Below, piece by piece: positions 32,022-39,429 of a DNA stretch of 41,131 nucleotides. Under the pieces are notes generated by a model. It was not told the DNA's origin. It searched no databases and saw only the letters and a list, made by a program, of their open reading frames with translations. How positions within the stretch are numbered: the first letter of the stretch is position 1; every line of letters starts with the position of its first letter. The position numbers were made by a program, and so were the translations under genes. This DNA is from a virus: positions 1 to 41,131 of the IMG/VR virus record IMGVR_UViG_3300035682_000074; one strand, given 5' to 3'.

Positions 32022-32759
32022 TTAAGCTTTGACTGTTTGCTTGAAATTTTTTCTTATTGTCTTAAGCGCCTCCTCCTTAGAGAACGCCTTAAGCCTGCTG
32101 TTGGCCAACCTGCGCTCATTGTAGTACTCCTGACGAGCGCGAGCCTTTTCTGACTGAGGTACGCTAGAGCGACGCTCGATGAGGTGGTAATAAATATACG
32201 CGCGAAGAGCCTGTTCAGCGTACACGTGGATAGTGGGACTAGCCGCTAAAGCCTCATCAGCAATGTACTCTAAATAAACAGTCGACGCGCCTATATCTGA
32301 GGACAACTCAAACCTATTGTTTTGAGAGTCTACTCTATATTGGCCAGAATAGTTACCACCCCCGAGACCATACATACCTCCGTTGCTTGTGGTATATATG
32401 TACTCCCTGAAAACATAGGAGTCGTAGTTCTGGTTGAAGTCATCGTCAATAACGATAGGGGTTCCTGTGAGGTTAAAGTTCTTGTTTTCTCCGAATACAT
32501 AGATAAGTCCATCGCTTCCAATTCTTCCAATTTTAGTGTAATCAACATAGTCGGCAGGAAAGGCCACGGTGTTGTTTGCATCGACATTTAAGGTGGTTGC
32601 CTTGATGCGTTTTAGAATGTCAAACCCCATCTCGCGGATTCCACGTAGGGCAAAATTTTTAATCACAACTCCCGACGCATTATTTGCGTAGTCATCGTGG
32701 TCCATAGACAGCATAAAGTCAGTAATGACTTGCTCTAACAATACGGTATCCTGTGCCAT
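32022..32759 (-). CDS. Head-to-tail ring/adaptor protein (tail tubular A-like), 245 aa
   Basis: The sequence opens with an acidic helix (VITDFMLSMDHDDYANN), then ALRGIREMGFDILKRIK and FPADYVDYTKIG, matching a pattern common in ring proteins of short-tailed phages with A-x-R-G-I-x-E-x-x-F-D-I and P-x-D-Y-V-D-Y. A glycine-rich loop (GGMYGLGGGNYSG) and a long basic C-terminal helix follow. Such proteins connect the portal to the nozzle. It overlaps the previous gene by one base (TAATG). Confidence 0.7.
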   Translation of the reverse strand: MAQDTVLLEQVITDFMLSMDHDDYANNASGVVIKNFALRGIREMGFDILKRIKATTLNVDANNTVAFPADYVDYTKIGRIGSDGLIYVFGENKNFNLTGTPIVIDDDFNQNYDSYVFREYIYTTSNGGMYGLGGGNYSGQYRVDSQNNRFELSSDIGASTVYLEYIADEALAASPTIHVYAEQALRAYIYYHLIERRSSVPQSEKARARQEYYNERRLANSRLKAFSKEEALKTIRKNFKQTVKA

Positions 32760-33475
32760 TAAATACTAGTTTTTTGTTCTGACGTCGCGTAATTGTAAAC
32801 GTCTGCATCCCTAAGATTCACTCCAATCATTTTAGCAATCTCCACAACAATGTCGGCAAAGTAATGCTCTGGGAGCTCAAAGTCAACGCTGTTCGCTGCG
32901 CTGTACACTTCCTTGCCCGCAACTACCGTGTAGCCAAAGCGTGGCTGAGAGGCTGTCCTTGCCCCCGTAGAAGGGTTTAATCCCTCTGGCTGCTTGTAGT
33001 AGCGAAGCTTGACAGATGCAATAGAGGTTGGTGCCACTTCAATTTGATTGGTTAGCAACGCGGCAGGGAAGGAGGCGGTGGGTGCGCTAAGGGTGCTACG
33101 CAAAACATTTTCCCAGTTCACCTCATCGTATACCACAGGCACGGCCACCGATGGAGATGCCGTTGTGTTAATGGATATGACGCGAGCCAAGTCAGATGGC
33201 TTAGCTCCAACACCAACAGTCAAAGAAACTGTTGCGCTCTTTGAGAAAACCGCCAAATCTTCCTCAACCTGCTTCATCTTCCCCTTGTCTTGCTTTGCAT
33301 CAAGGGCAGCGTTACGCAATCTCTTTGCCAGTGCAGTGCTTTCAAATAGGTTGTTGAAGATATTCATTTGGGCTATGCCCGAGAAGTTATTAAATACAGC
33401 GGGCGTAATAAACCCACGTTGGTCCTTATTAGCTAAGTCCTTGAGGGTTGAGTATACTCGGTTTACACTTGCCAT
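32759..33475 (-). CDS. Second ring/adaptor protein, 238 aa
   Basis: The frame is open upstream to 33508, but I chose ATG 33475 (MASVNRVYSTLKDLANK), because this is the usual N-terminus of the family and a -7 element lies just before it. The pattern SVNRVYSTL, KDQRGFITPAVFNNFS and AQMNIFNNLFE resembles the head-tail ring protein found next to the capsid genes in crAss-like and other Bacteroidota phages. The protein is mixed alpha/beta with a C-terminal helix (VVEIAKMIGVNLRD). It probably forms the second portal-proximal ring. Confidence 0.7.
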   Translation of the reverse strand: MASVNRVYSTLKDLANKDQRGFITPAVFNNFSGIAQMNIFNNLFESTALAKRLRNAALDAKQDKGKMKQVEEDLAVFSKSATVSLTVGVGAKPSDLARVISINTTASPSVAVPVVYDEVNWENVLRSTLSAPTASFPAALLTNQIEVAPTSIASVKLRYYKQPEGLNPSTGARTASQPRFGYTVVAGKEVYSAANSVDFELPEHYFADIVVEIAKMIGVNLRDADVYNYATSEQKTSI

Positions 33476-33494
33476 TATTTTTCTTAGTTTAATG

Positions 33495-33502
33495 CAAATA
33501 TA
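33495..33502 (-). promoter_or_regulatory. -7 element TATATTTG before the ring gene
   Basis: TATATTTG on the minus strand matches TAnnTTTG and lies about 20 nt upstream of the ATG at 33475. It follows a terminator hairpin, so a new transcript would start here. The -33 TTG is not evident. Confidence 0.4.
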
Positions 33503-33511
33503 ACCCAAATA

Positions 33512-33535
33512 ATAAGGGGGCCTGAGCCCCCTTAT
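33512..33535 (-). terminator. Rho-independent terminator after the 275-aa head gene
   Basis: A perfect 10-bp stem ATAAGGGGGC/GCCCCCTTAT (33512-33521/33526-33535) has a 4-nt loop. On the minus strand the stem is followed by TATTTGGG, a modest U-tract. It sits between the stop of the 33556-34383 gene and the next promoter, and is nearly symmetric so could act both ways. Confidence 0.7.
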
Positions 33536-33555
33536 GTCCTTGATGGATTTATGTG

Positions 33556-34383
33556 CTACGCCTTGCTCAAAGAGTCCTGCAACTCATTGTATAAGATAGA
33601 GCCCTTTTCGCTAAGGCAAAAGCGCGTCATAACTTCCGTAGTGTCTTGTCCCGCTGGAGTGGACACAATTAGACGACCGCTATCAAACCAATACATACCG
33701 TCTTCCTTCTCTCTAAGGATTTGATAGTCAATGGCTTTCTTTACAATAGCTCGAGACTGAACTACTGGATTGTCAAATAAGGAAATAAACCGCTGTGGGT
33801 TTCCTTTGGCTTCAAGCAAAAGTTCGCGCTTAATCTCAGCATTCTTTTGATTGGTGTCGATGCCCAAGTAAATGGCCACGGGCAGCAAATCATCAATTCC
33901 TTTATTACGAATCAATCCAATTGCGTCGTGCATAATAAATTCAATGTCCACATCCACCTGAGCCTTGTGCTCGGTATTGACCTCTTCAAAGATTCCGCCT
34001 CCGTTAGCAGTATTGCCGGGGTGCATCGATAAGAACTTTTGAAGAGTAGGGTTTTGAGGAGATGCGTAAATCATACCTTCCTCAAACACGATGTGCTTGC
34101 GAACCGCAAGGGCGCTCTGCTCATCAGTAAATATGGAAGACTCATTGGGGCAGTATCGAATCTGTCTGTTGGTGTTTGACTCAGCGTCATAAATAACAGC
34201 CTCAGATTTAATAGTATATATAACTCCACCTCCAGTTGGGATGTGATAGATTTTTCCCTTTGCCGGAGACTCTTGAGGTTTAGCTTTGGGGAATGTGCGC
34301 TTTGGAGTTGGAACTTCAGCAACTTCTGCTGTTGTTTCCGCCTCAAAAGAGTCAGTTGTTTGGTTTACACGAGGACGTGCCAT
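33556..34383 (-). CDS. Head-associated protein, 275 aa
   Basis: The N-terminus is basic with low complexity (MARPRVNQTTDSFEAETT, then a Pro/Lys/Ser run), followed by YTIKSEAVIYD, IRYCPNESSIFTDEQSALA and IVFEEGMIYASPQNPTLQKF, then HPGNTANGGG. This layout (I-x-F-x-x-G-x-I, P-x-L-x-x-F-L-x-x-H-P) occurs in conserved phage structural proteins. It lies directly after the coat protein with its own promoter and terminator, so a decoration or vertex role is plausible. I cannot name the family. Confidence 0.5.
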   Translation of the reverse strand: MARPRVNQTTDSFEAETTAEVAEVPTPKRTFPKAKPQESPAKGKIYHIPTGGGVIYTIKSEAVIYDAESNTNRQIRYCPNESSIFTDEQSALAVRKHIVFEEGMIYASPQNPTLQKFLSMHPGNTANGGGIFEEVNTEHKAQVDVDIEFIMHDAIGLIRNKGIDDLLPVAIYLGIDTNQKNAEIKRELLLEAKGNPQRFISLFDNPVVQSRAIVKKAIDYQILREKEDGMYWFDSGRLIVSTPAGQDTTEVMTRFCLSEKGSILYNELQDSLSKA

Positions 34384-34414
34384 ATTTAAAAGAATTTAAT
34401 GTTATTAATGACTA

Positions 34415-34422
34415 CAAATTTA
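34415..34422 (-). promoter_or_regulatory. -7 element TAAATTTG before the head-associated gene
   Basis: TAAATTTG on the minus strand lies about 32 nt upstream of the ATG at 34383 and just downstream of the coat-gene terminator. A TTG occurs with a 15-nt spacer, shorter than normal. Likely a promoter for high-level late expression. Confidence 0.5.
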
Positions 34423-34446
34423 TGTATTAAAGTAATACAATAAAAA

Positions 34447-34464
34447 AGGGGCCCGAAGGCCCCT
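34447..34464 (-). terminator. Rho-independent terminator of the coat gene
   Basis: GGGGCC (34448-34453) and GGCCCC (34458-34463) form a stem with a TTCG tetraloop on the minus strand, plus an extra A-T pair, followed by a run of six U's (34447-34442). It is a textbook terminator just after the coat stop. Confidence 0.88.
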
Positions 34465-34485
34465 CTCTACAAGCTAACTCATTGA

Positions 34486-35904
34486 TTATGAGCGCAGGAG
34501 GACGTGCTGGTTAGCTGCTCGAGTAACGAGAGCACACTCAGAACGGTAGTTGAACTGCAAAGCGTCCGTGTTGGTGTTGGTAACTCCAAGGATAGAACCT
34601 GTCATCCAATGCTCCATTTCGCGGCTGTAGCCGTTAGTAGCCTTGTAGTTAAGTTCCAAAGCAGGAGCCTTGTCGCCAGTCTTCGGGTCAGCAATGCGAG
34701 CCAAAGGAATCATAACACCTTGGAACACACTGTTCGCTAACAACGTAGGGTCGTTGAGTAGCTTCCAGTTGTGCTTGTGGAAGGTGTAAGAGCCGCGCAT
34801 AAATGAAGAGAAGCCAAGCTTCACCATATCTGCAGCGTTAGCAAACTGTCCGAACTGAGTAGTAACACCAGCGGTGATGTTAGCAGCCGTAGACGTACCA
34901 TTAGCAATCATATCGTCAATAGCGAGGTCTTGCAGACGGTTAACGTACATAGCGTACTCAGGCATAGAGCCTTGCTTGTCAAGAGCGGTGATGATGCCGT
35001 CAAGTTCGTCAAGGGTAGCGATAGCAGCAGTAGTGGTTGCACCAGAGTTCATAACGATACCACGGTCAGCGATAGCAGAGAAGTAACCTTCAGAGCCAGC
35101 GATTGAACCAAGAGCAGTAAGTCCAGTGTTGGTTACAGACTGACCTAACAACATCATCATCTCACGCTTGTCGAGGAAGCGTTGACGGGTGTCGTTCTCA
35201 GACTTGATGAACCAGCGGTAGTCGCCATTTCCTAGGTTTACCCAGCCAATGTTGGTAGCCTGTGAACCAGTAACCTTGTATACTTCTTTTAGAATCATAT
35301 AAGGGTTGGTACGCTTTACAACGTTTGACTCTAGGTATCCAGTGTTCTGGTCGCTTCCTTGAGAAAACAAGTTTCCTACGATAGGGAAGTTAGCAGAAGC
35401 AGCGGCAGCAGAAGCGCTAAGGCCTCCGCTTGTAAGCGAAACAGCGGTAGCGGCAGCAGTAGCAGTCTGAGAGTATTCGCCAGAAGAAACAGCAGTGATG
35501 ATGAAGCGGTCTACACCACCAACCAAAATTACGTCGTTAACGCGAAGGTACTTCTGAGCAGCAGCCTTAGTGGCTCCAGTGGCAGATGTAGCGGCAGAGG
35601 CCAAGTTCAGCGTCAGGGTAGTTGCAGCGGCAGCAGCAGAAGCGGCTGGAGTAGCAACCTGAAGCTGGTGCAAGCGAGTCTCTTCCCAGTATTGAACCTC
35701 ATCGGCAACACCGTTAGCCTTTACGGCTCCAGTTAGCTGAAGGAATCCAGTGATACCTTGATTACCGTATGTTTTAACCAAAAGGTCACGGTTATCAGGC
35801 TTGTTTACTTGGTTGATGAAATCACCAAGTGAAGTGTATTTAGTCGGGTCTAACCGACGAAAGCTGTTGGGTGAAAAATCCAACGGAGTGTTTGTAGTTG
35901 ACAT
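34486..35904 (-). CDS. Major capsid (coat) protein, 472 aa
   Basis: The protein begins MSTTNTPLDFSPNSFRRLDP and contains KTYGNQGITGFLQLTGAVK followed by VQYWEETRLHQLQ, a pattern expected of coat proteins of crAss-like and N4-like phages. Residues about 82-200 include Ala/Ser/Thr-rich stretches likely to be an inserted domain. The gene follows a scaffold-like gene, has a strong terminator and no distant leader. The assignment combines position, length and pattern. Similarity to a solved coat was not tested. Confidence 0.65.
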   Translation of the reverse strand: MSTTNTPLDFSPNSFRRLDPTKYTSLGDFINQVNKPDNRDLLVKTYGNQGITGFLQLTGAVKANGVADEVQYWEETRLHQLQVATPAASAAAAATTLTLNLASAATSATGATKAAAQKYLRVNDVILVGGVDRFIITAVSSGEYSQTATAAATAVSLTSGGLSASAAAASANFPIVGNLFSQGSDQNTGYLESNVVKRTNPYMILKEVYKVTGSQATNIGWVNLGNGDYRWFIKSENDTRQRFLDKREMMMLLGQSVTNTGLTALGSIAGSEGYFSAIADRGIVMNSGATTTAAIATLDELDGIITALDKQGSMPEYAMYVNRLQDLAIDDMIANGTSTAANITAGVTTQFGQFANAADMVKLGFSSFMRGSYTFHKHNWKLLNDPTLLANSVFQGVMIPLARIADPKTGDKAPALELNYKATNGYSREMEHWMTGSILGVTNTNTDALQFNYRSECALVTRAANQHVLLRS

Positions 35905-35918
35905 ATTGAGTCAGGGTT

Positions 35919-37058
35919 TTATATTTTTATTTTTAGACTATTGTCGCCATACAGATAATTATAAATCTGTTGGGCAACATTGTCAGTACTTTGAGGGGAG
36001 GTGGTGCGAGGAGATGAAACATCTATGTTCGCAGCTTTGTCAACAAGCTTACGCTGTCCGTCGCTCATACCCTGATTATAGACAGACTTGACAATTTCGT
36101 CAATATTATCTAATACAGCGCGGTGCGAATTCAGCAGCTCGAAGTCCCAGCGGCCTCCTTCATCTACGTACTGGTCGAAGAACTGGTCTAACTGAACATT
36201 CTTTTGCTTCAATTGTCCTTTGTAGTCATCCGTGAGTCCGAAGTTAAACTCTTGGCCATTCAAATCGAATGTTAACGCCTCAAGTTCGTCTACTTCTTTA
36301 GACATCGTGGAAATCCACTCTTGGTCAATTGGGCTTTCAATGTTAGTTTCCTGTGCCTCTTGCTTTAAAGGAGCTTTGAAATTCTGTCTTAGAGTTTCAA
36401 TTCCCTTTCTAGCCTTTTCCGCATCAAGCTTCAATTGAATGCTGGATAGCTTTACTTCTTCGTCTGAATAGATACTAGAGTTTGTTTTATACTTAGAATC
36501 TAATAAGAGTTCGATTTCTTCGTTAGAAAGGCTAGGGTATTCAATTGTCATTTGCAATTTAACCGCATTCAGTTCGTCCATTTCAGACGGATTGATTGAC
36601 TGGTACTTAAACCAATCCAGCGGGTCCCTACCCGTTTCAGCAACGAAGTCAGCAATAACCTTTATTCTTTCGTCAATTGATGGGGCTTTTTGAGCTTCCA
36701 GAAGTTGAGTAAGGTGTTCGATGCTATCGATAGATACGCCTAGCTTTTCACTGACGTAGCTTGCGACTGCAGCCTCGAACTCTTGCTCAGACATCTCTGG
36801 CTCGATTTCGTTATTTATTAAAGAACTTTGAACCTCTCCCGGTTCGGGGTTTACTTGCGTCTCTTGAGTTGCTATTGGTTCTGACGGTAGTCCAACGAAT
36901 TCGGGTTCAATCCCTACGTTAGATTCAGATAAATCAATAACGTCGGCACCCTGAGGAATTTCAAACGATGGCTCGTTGAGCTGTGTTCCCTCTGGCACCT
37001 CTCCGCTAGTGACTTCAAAACCAAGTGCCCCAAGGGCGTCTTCCATTTCTTTTGACAT
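35919..37058 (-). CDS. Scaffolding-like protein, 379 aa
   Basis: The protein is acidic, with a disordered Pro/Glu/Gln-rich N-terminus (about residues 15-95), long charged coiled-coil helices (MSEQEFEAAVASYVSEKLG, then LKLDAEKARKGIETLRQNF) and a C-terminal region ending DNSLKIKI. Position immediately before the coat gene, acidic helical composition and lack of enzymatic motifs fit a scaffold that directs capsid assembly. A promoter-like -7 element precedes it. No sequence family recognised. Confidence 0.6.
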   Translation of the reverse strand: MSKEMEDALGALGFEVTSGEVPEGTQLNEPSFEIPQGADVIDLSESNVGIEPEFVGLPSEPIATQETQVNPEPGEVQSSLINNEIEPEMSEQEFEAAVASYVSEKLGVSIDSIEHLTQLLEAQKAPSIDERIKVIADFVAETGRDPLDWFKYQSINPSEMDELNAVKLQMTIEYPSLSNEEIELLLDSKYKTNSSIYSDEEVKLSSIQLKLDAEKARKGIETLRQNFKAPLKQEAQETNIESPIDQEWISTMSKEVDELEALTFDLNGQEFNFGLTDDYKGQLKQKNVQLDQFFDQYVDEGGRWDFELLNSHRAVLDNIDEIVKSVYNQGMSDGQRKLVDKAANIDVSSPRTTSPQSTDNVAQQIYNYLYGDNSLKIKI

Positions 37059-37083
37059 AATATTAAATTTTAATTATAATTAG

Positions 37084-37091
37084 CAAAGTTA
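37084..37091 (-). promoter_or_regulatory. -7 element TAACTTTG before scaffold-coat
   Basis: On the minus strand TAACTTTG lies about 26 nt upstream of the scaffold ATG. A TTG occurs 24 nt further upstream, longer than the 20-nt spacer at the early promoters. The gap 37059-37133 is A/T-rich and has no terminator. Confidence 0.5.
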
Positions 37092-37133
37092 AATAAAATA
37101 ACCTATACTATTTTTCAATAAGTTTCAGTATTG

Positions 37134-37511
37134 CTATTTCCGGAATTTAGCAATTTTCTTGGCAATAGCCTTGGGCTGAGCAACGAACTGCTTGCCCTTT
37201 GCGGTACCCTCGCGCTTAGCGCGGGTGGTGGCTGCGTACTCTTTAGAGCTTAATGATTTGATTGCCTTCTCTGGAAGGTAGCGCTCTCCTGTCTCTCCTG
37301 ATGGCTTGCCGCTTTTGGTGCGCCAGTTTTGCTTGGTCCACTTGCTTAGGCTTGTCTTTGTCTTTGCGCCTGAGTATCCTCCTCCTGCTTTCTTGTAGAT
37401 GGATACGGCAAGCTGCATAGCTCTGGCTGAGTGCTTCCCGCCCATCTTGGCCTTAGCCTGAGCCTTTGACTTCTCCCAAAGTTCTGGGTTTGTTTTTTTA
37501 GCAACCTTCAT
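37134..37511 (-). CDS. DUF5872-like small basic protein, 125 aa
   Basis: Recognisable DUF5872-type pattern: NPELWEKSKAQAK, AMQLAVSIYKKAGGGYSG, LSKWTKQNWRTKSGKPSG and RYLPEKAIKSLSSKEY. The protein is strongly basic (Lys/Ala-rich). This family occurs in phages and large viruses, where its role is unproven; a capsid-associated or nucleic-acid-binding role is possible. Its stop is 75 nt upstream of the scaffold start. Confidence 0.75.
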   Translation of the reverse strand: MKVAKKTNPELWEKSKAQAKAKMGGKHSARAMQLAVSIYKKAGGGYSGAKTKTSLSKWTKQNWRTKSGKPSGETGERYLPEKAIKSLSSKEYAATTRAKREGTAKGKQFVAQPKAIAKKIAKFRK

Positions 37512-37837
37512 TACAATCCCCTTGTGTATTTCTGAGACTTTGGCGGCATCTTTTTGTCTGCCCCAGCACCACCCCAGAAGGCTTTATTGGCCCAATAGGC
37601 AGCACTCATCTTCCCTTTGGCAATGTTCTTAGCGTGGCGAGCTTTAAAGCTCTTACGGGCCTCGGGGCTGTAGTTGTGGCCCATCTTCTGGTCTCCGAAG
37701 CGGATAAGGCGAACCTTGTCGCCAACCTTTGCTAATACGATTCCCTTCTTGGTAGGATGGGACGGGGTCTTCTTGGCCTTGTTTACGCCAGAGAGACCGT
37801 ACTTCTTAAGGAGGTTCTTTACTCTTTCTTCCATCAC
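37511..37837 (-). CDS. Conserved small basic phage protein, 108 aa
   Basis: Family pattern: KKTPSHPTKKG, then VRLIRFGDQKMGHNYS, then SFKARHAKNIAKGKMSAAYW and PPKSQKYTRG. The combination RHxKNIxKGKxSAAYWAN is very common in phage structural neighbourhoods, often next to DUF5872-like proteins, as here. It has no known function. The coupling to its neighbours (37511 is a shared base; ATGA at 37834-37837) places it in the lysis-head transcript. Confidence 0.78.
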   Translation of the reverse strand: MMEERVKNLLKKYGLSGVNKAKKTPSHPTKKGIVLAKVGDKVRLIRFGDQKMGHNYSPEARKSFKARHAKNIAKGKMSAAYWANKAFWGGAGADKKMPPKSQKYTRGL

Positions 37838-38196
37838 TGCTCAAATAATACGAAGAATACAAATCTGCCCCATAGATACGTAGCTATTCCACCAATCCAT
37901 TGGTCGTTTGCCCTACTGACCGCAGCCTTAGGCTCTAGGAGGGCTTTGCGTAGGGTCTCTGTGGTTTTGATGTTCTCAGTAGCAAGAGAGTCGGCAACAG
38001 ACTTCATACCACGATAGTCTACCCCTACAGAGTCAATCTCTTTCTTTAGCCTGACAAACTTGTTGTTCATAGACGCTGCCTGAGACAGCTTAAGAACGAC
38101 TACCGTATCACTCCCCTCCACCCGTTGAATCGGGTAGGATTGCGAGTACGTTAAATGGCACAGCAGCAGGCTGCTCGCTAATAGCAACGATTTCAT
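37834..38196 (-). CDS. Exported protein with C-terminal hydrophobic end, spanin-region, 120 aa
   Basis: I chose the ATG at 38196 (MKSLLLASSLLLCHLTYSQS), which gives a classic signal peptide with a likely cleavage site after the first or second Ser of YSQS; an upstream ATG (38223) would add nine residues. The body is helical (SMNNKFVRLKKEIDS), and the C-terminus is hydrophobic (IGGIATYLWGRFVFFVLF), possibly a membrane span. The start lies inside the upstream coiled-coil gene in another frame (overlap 89 nt), the arrangement of Rz/Rz1 pairs. A lipobox is poor (LLLC). Confidence 0.5.
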   Translation of the reverse strand: MKSLLLASSLLLCHLTYSQSYPIQRVEGSDTVVVLKLSQAASMNNKFVRLKKEIDSVGVDYRGMKSVADSLATENIKTTETLRKALLEPKAAVSRANDQWIGGIATYLWGRFVFFVLFEQ

Positions 38197-38458
38197 CTTG
38201 CATTGTTTTAACTTGTTCAACAAGGGCTGTCTTCTCCTCCTCTAAGGTTGTGATGGTGGCCTTCATTTCTTTGACTTCCGCAACAATTAGATTGTCTGCG
38301 CTCTTTGACACGGATGCAGCCTTTTGCATCGTCTTGTTTGAGTTCTCAAGAATCAAATCAATATCCAATGCCTCTCGCTGCTTTGGCTTTTGTGCGCTGA
38401 GGATTCCACCAATGATTAGAAGGATTAACAGAATTACTGCAGCTTGTATGGCTTTCAT
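38108..38458 (-). CDS. Membrane-anchored coiled-coil protein, inner-spanin (Rz)-like, 116 aa
   Basis: A single N-terminal membrane anchor (AVILLILLIIGGILSA, residues 7-22) is followed by a long helical region with heptads (ATITTLEEEKTALVEQVKTM) and a short tail. This is the form of an i-spanin such as Rz. The start overlaps the upstream gene (ATGA at 38455-38458) and the C-terminal coding region contains the start of a second exported gene in another frame. Sequence match to a named family is not claimed. Confidence 0.55.
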   Translation of the reverse strand: MKAIQAAVILLILLIIGGILSAQKPKQREALDIDLILENSNKTMQKAASVSKSADNLIVAEVKEMKATITTLEEEKTALVEQVKTMQDEIVAISEQPAAVPFNVLAILPDSTGGGE

Positions 38459-38706
38459 CGTGTTTGAATTAGCATTTCGTTCTTTGCACTTGTATACGCT
38501 AAAGCAGAATCCAATTTACGGACGTGCTGGGTGTATTTGTCGACCTTCTGCTCCAAGTCGAGAACACGAGTTTGGCATCGGTCGTCAACCTTTGTGTTGG
38601 TCATCTTCTGGTCTACGTACAGGTAACCGATTGCTACGAGCGCAACAAAGGCGATAGCAGCAACGGGGTTCTTTTGGAACTGGTCAAAGGATACTGGTAG
38701 CTTCAT
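38455..38706 (-). CDS. Membrane-anchored small coiled-coil protein, 83 aa
   Basis: Residues about 14-30 (VAAIAFVALVAIGYLYV) form one membrane span, followed by a charged helix (RVLDLEQKVDKYTQHVRKL). The only cysteine precedes the helix. The layout is that of a lysis accessory or spanin-like protein. Translational coupling to the holin-like gene (ATGA at 38703-38706) and the next gene indicates a single lysis unit. Confidence 0.5.
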   Translation of the reverse strand: MKLPVSFDQFQKNPVAAIAFVALVAIGYLYVDQKMTNTKVDDRCQTRVLDLEQKVDKYTQHVRKLDSALAYTSAKNEMLIQTR

Positions 38707-38957
38707 TTCTTAGCGAACTTTTCTAGTCCTGCGATGCCGAATGAGCCTAGGGTAATGATTACAAAAGAATTATACGTGAACTCGTTGATGACGAGGTCCT
38801 TACCCATAACGCCGGAGACAACGTCCGCAACCATTACCACAACCATTACAGCAAATGACATAAAACCAATGATGGTTTTCTCATTCCAGTTGTTGTCATC
38901 TTTAAAGATAGAGGCAAAGCCCATAAGTTTTTCTTTTATGTAAGTAAAGAGTTTCAT
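38703..38957 (-). CDS. Holin-like two-span membrane protein, 84 aa
   Basis: The protein is short with a basic-amphipathic start (KLFTYIKEKLMGF), two hydrophobic segments (about 30-48, FMSFAVMVVVMVADVVSGV, and about 63-78, SFVIITLGSFGIAGLE) and a Lys-rich tail. Such double-span proteins next to coiled-coil membrane proteins are typical phage holins. The endolysin it would release is not adjacent but probably at 4742. A -7 element and a terminator flank its start. Confidence 0.62.
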   Translation of the reverse strand: MKLFTYIKEKLMGFASIFKDDNNWNEKTIIGFMSFAVMVVVMVADVVSGVMGKDLVINEFTYNSFVIITLGSFGIAGLEKFAKK

Positions 38958-38986
38958 CTGTTTAAATGAATGGGTTTGAAGTGGTA

Positions 38987-38994
38987 CAAAGTTA
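38987..38994 (-). promoter_or_regulatory. -7 element TAACTTTG before the holin-like gene
   Basis: TAACTTTG on the minus strand lies about 30 nt upstream of the ATG at 38957, immediately after the terminator of the fibre-associated gene. Its expected -33 region would fall inside the terminator stem and no TTG is seen there. Confidence 0.45.
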
Positions 38995-39002
38995 GAGTAA
39001 AA

Positions 39003-39024
39003 AGAAAAGCCCCTTTAGGGGCTT
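39003..39024 (-). terminator. Rho-independent terminator after the fibre-associated gene
   Basis: AAGCCCC (39007-39013) and GGGGCTT (39018-39024) form a 7-bp stem with a TAAA loop on the minus strand, followed by TTCTTTTTAC. This ends the tail-fibre transcript before the lysis cassette. Confidence 0.82.
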
Positions 39025-39045
39025 CAGCTTATTAAATACTATGCT

Positions 39046-39411
39046 TTATTCAACTGGTACTGGAGGCAAACAGTAGGCTGCGGTAGGGTTAGCAACGCAG
39101 TATTCGGTAGCGTAGAAGGCATCCCATCCGCTAAACACGTGGGCGTAAGCTCCCGGAACTGGCCATACCTTAAGGGCAACGAAGTCTACAGGCTCTAGGT
39201 CCTGCCATAGGATGTCTACCGCCCACTCTGTAGAGAGGTCGGTACACTCACCCGTCTCTGGGTTGGTGGCAAAACAGATGTTACCAATCTCGTGGACAGC
39301 TACTACTTCGCTGTTGTAAGAGGTGTTACCCTCTTCGTCTGTGGTGGAGATTGTTGCTTTGGCTAATTCCCAAGCTGCTTGGGTGGGGTATTCGTATTTA
39401 TAAAACTTCAT
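39046..39411 (-). CDS. Tail-fibre-associated conserved protein, 121 aa
   Basis: Starts MKFYKYEYPTQAAWELAKA, with VVAVHEIGNICFA, a Cys-containing acidic loop, STEWAVDILWQD and VWPVPGAYAHVFSG near the end. I recall this arrangement (MKFY.YEY ... WAVDILW ... VWP.P) in small proteins that sit beside tail-fibre genes in Bacteroidota phages. Function is not established; fibre assembly is possible. A terminator follows the stop. Confidence 0.6.
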   Translation of the reverse strand: MKFYKYEYPTQAAWELAKATISTTDEEGNTSYNSEVVAVHEIGNICFATNPETGECTDLSTEWAVDILWQDLEPVDFVALKVWPVPGAYAHVFSGWDAFYATEYCVANPTAAYCLPPVPVE

Positions 39412-39429
39412 AGCTGTTGTTGTTATTGA

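Noticed and set aside
37106-37135. CAATA/TATTG hairpin as a terminator after the DUF5872-like gene
   Set aside because: Only a 5-bp A/T stem, and on the minus strand it is followed by A's and not T's.
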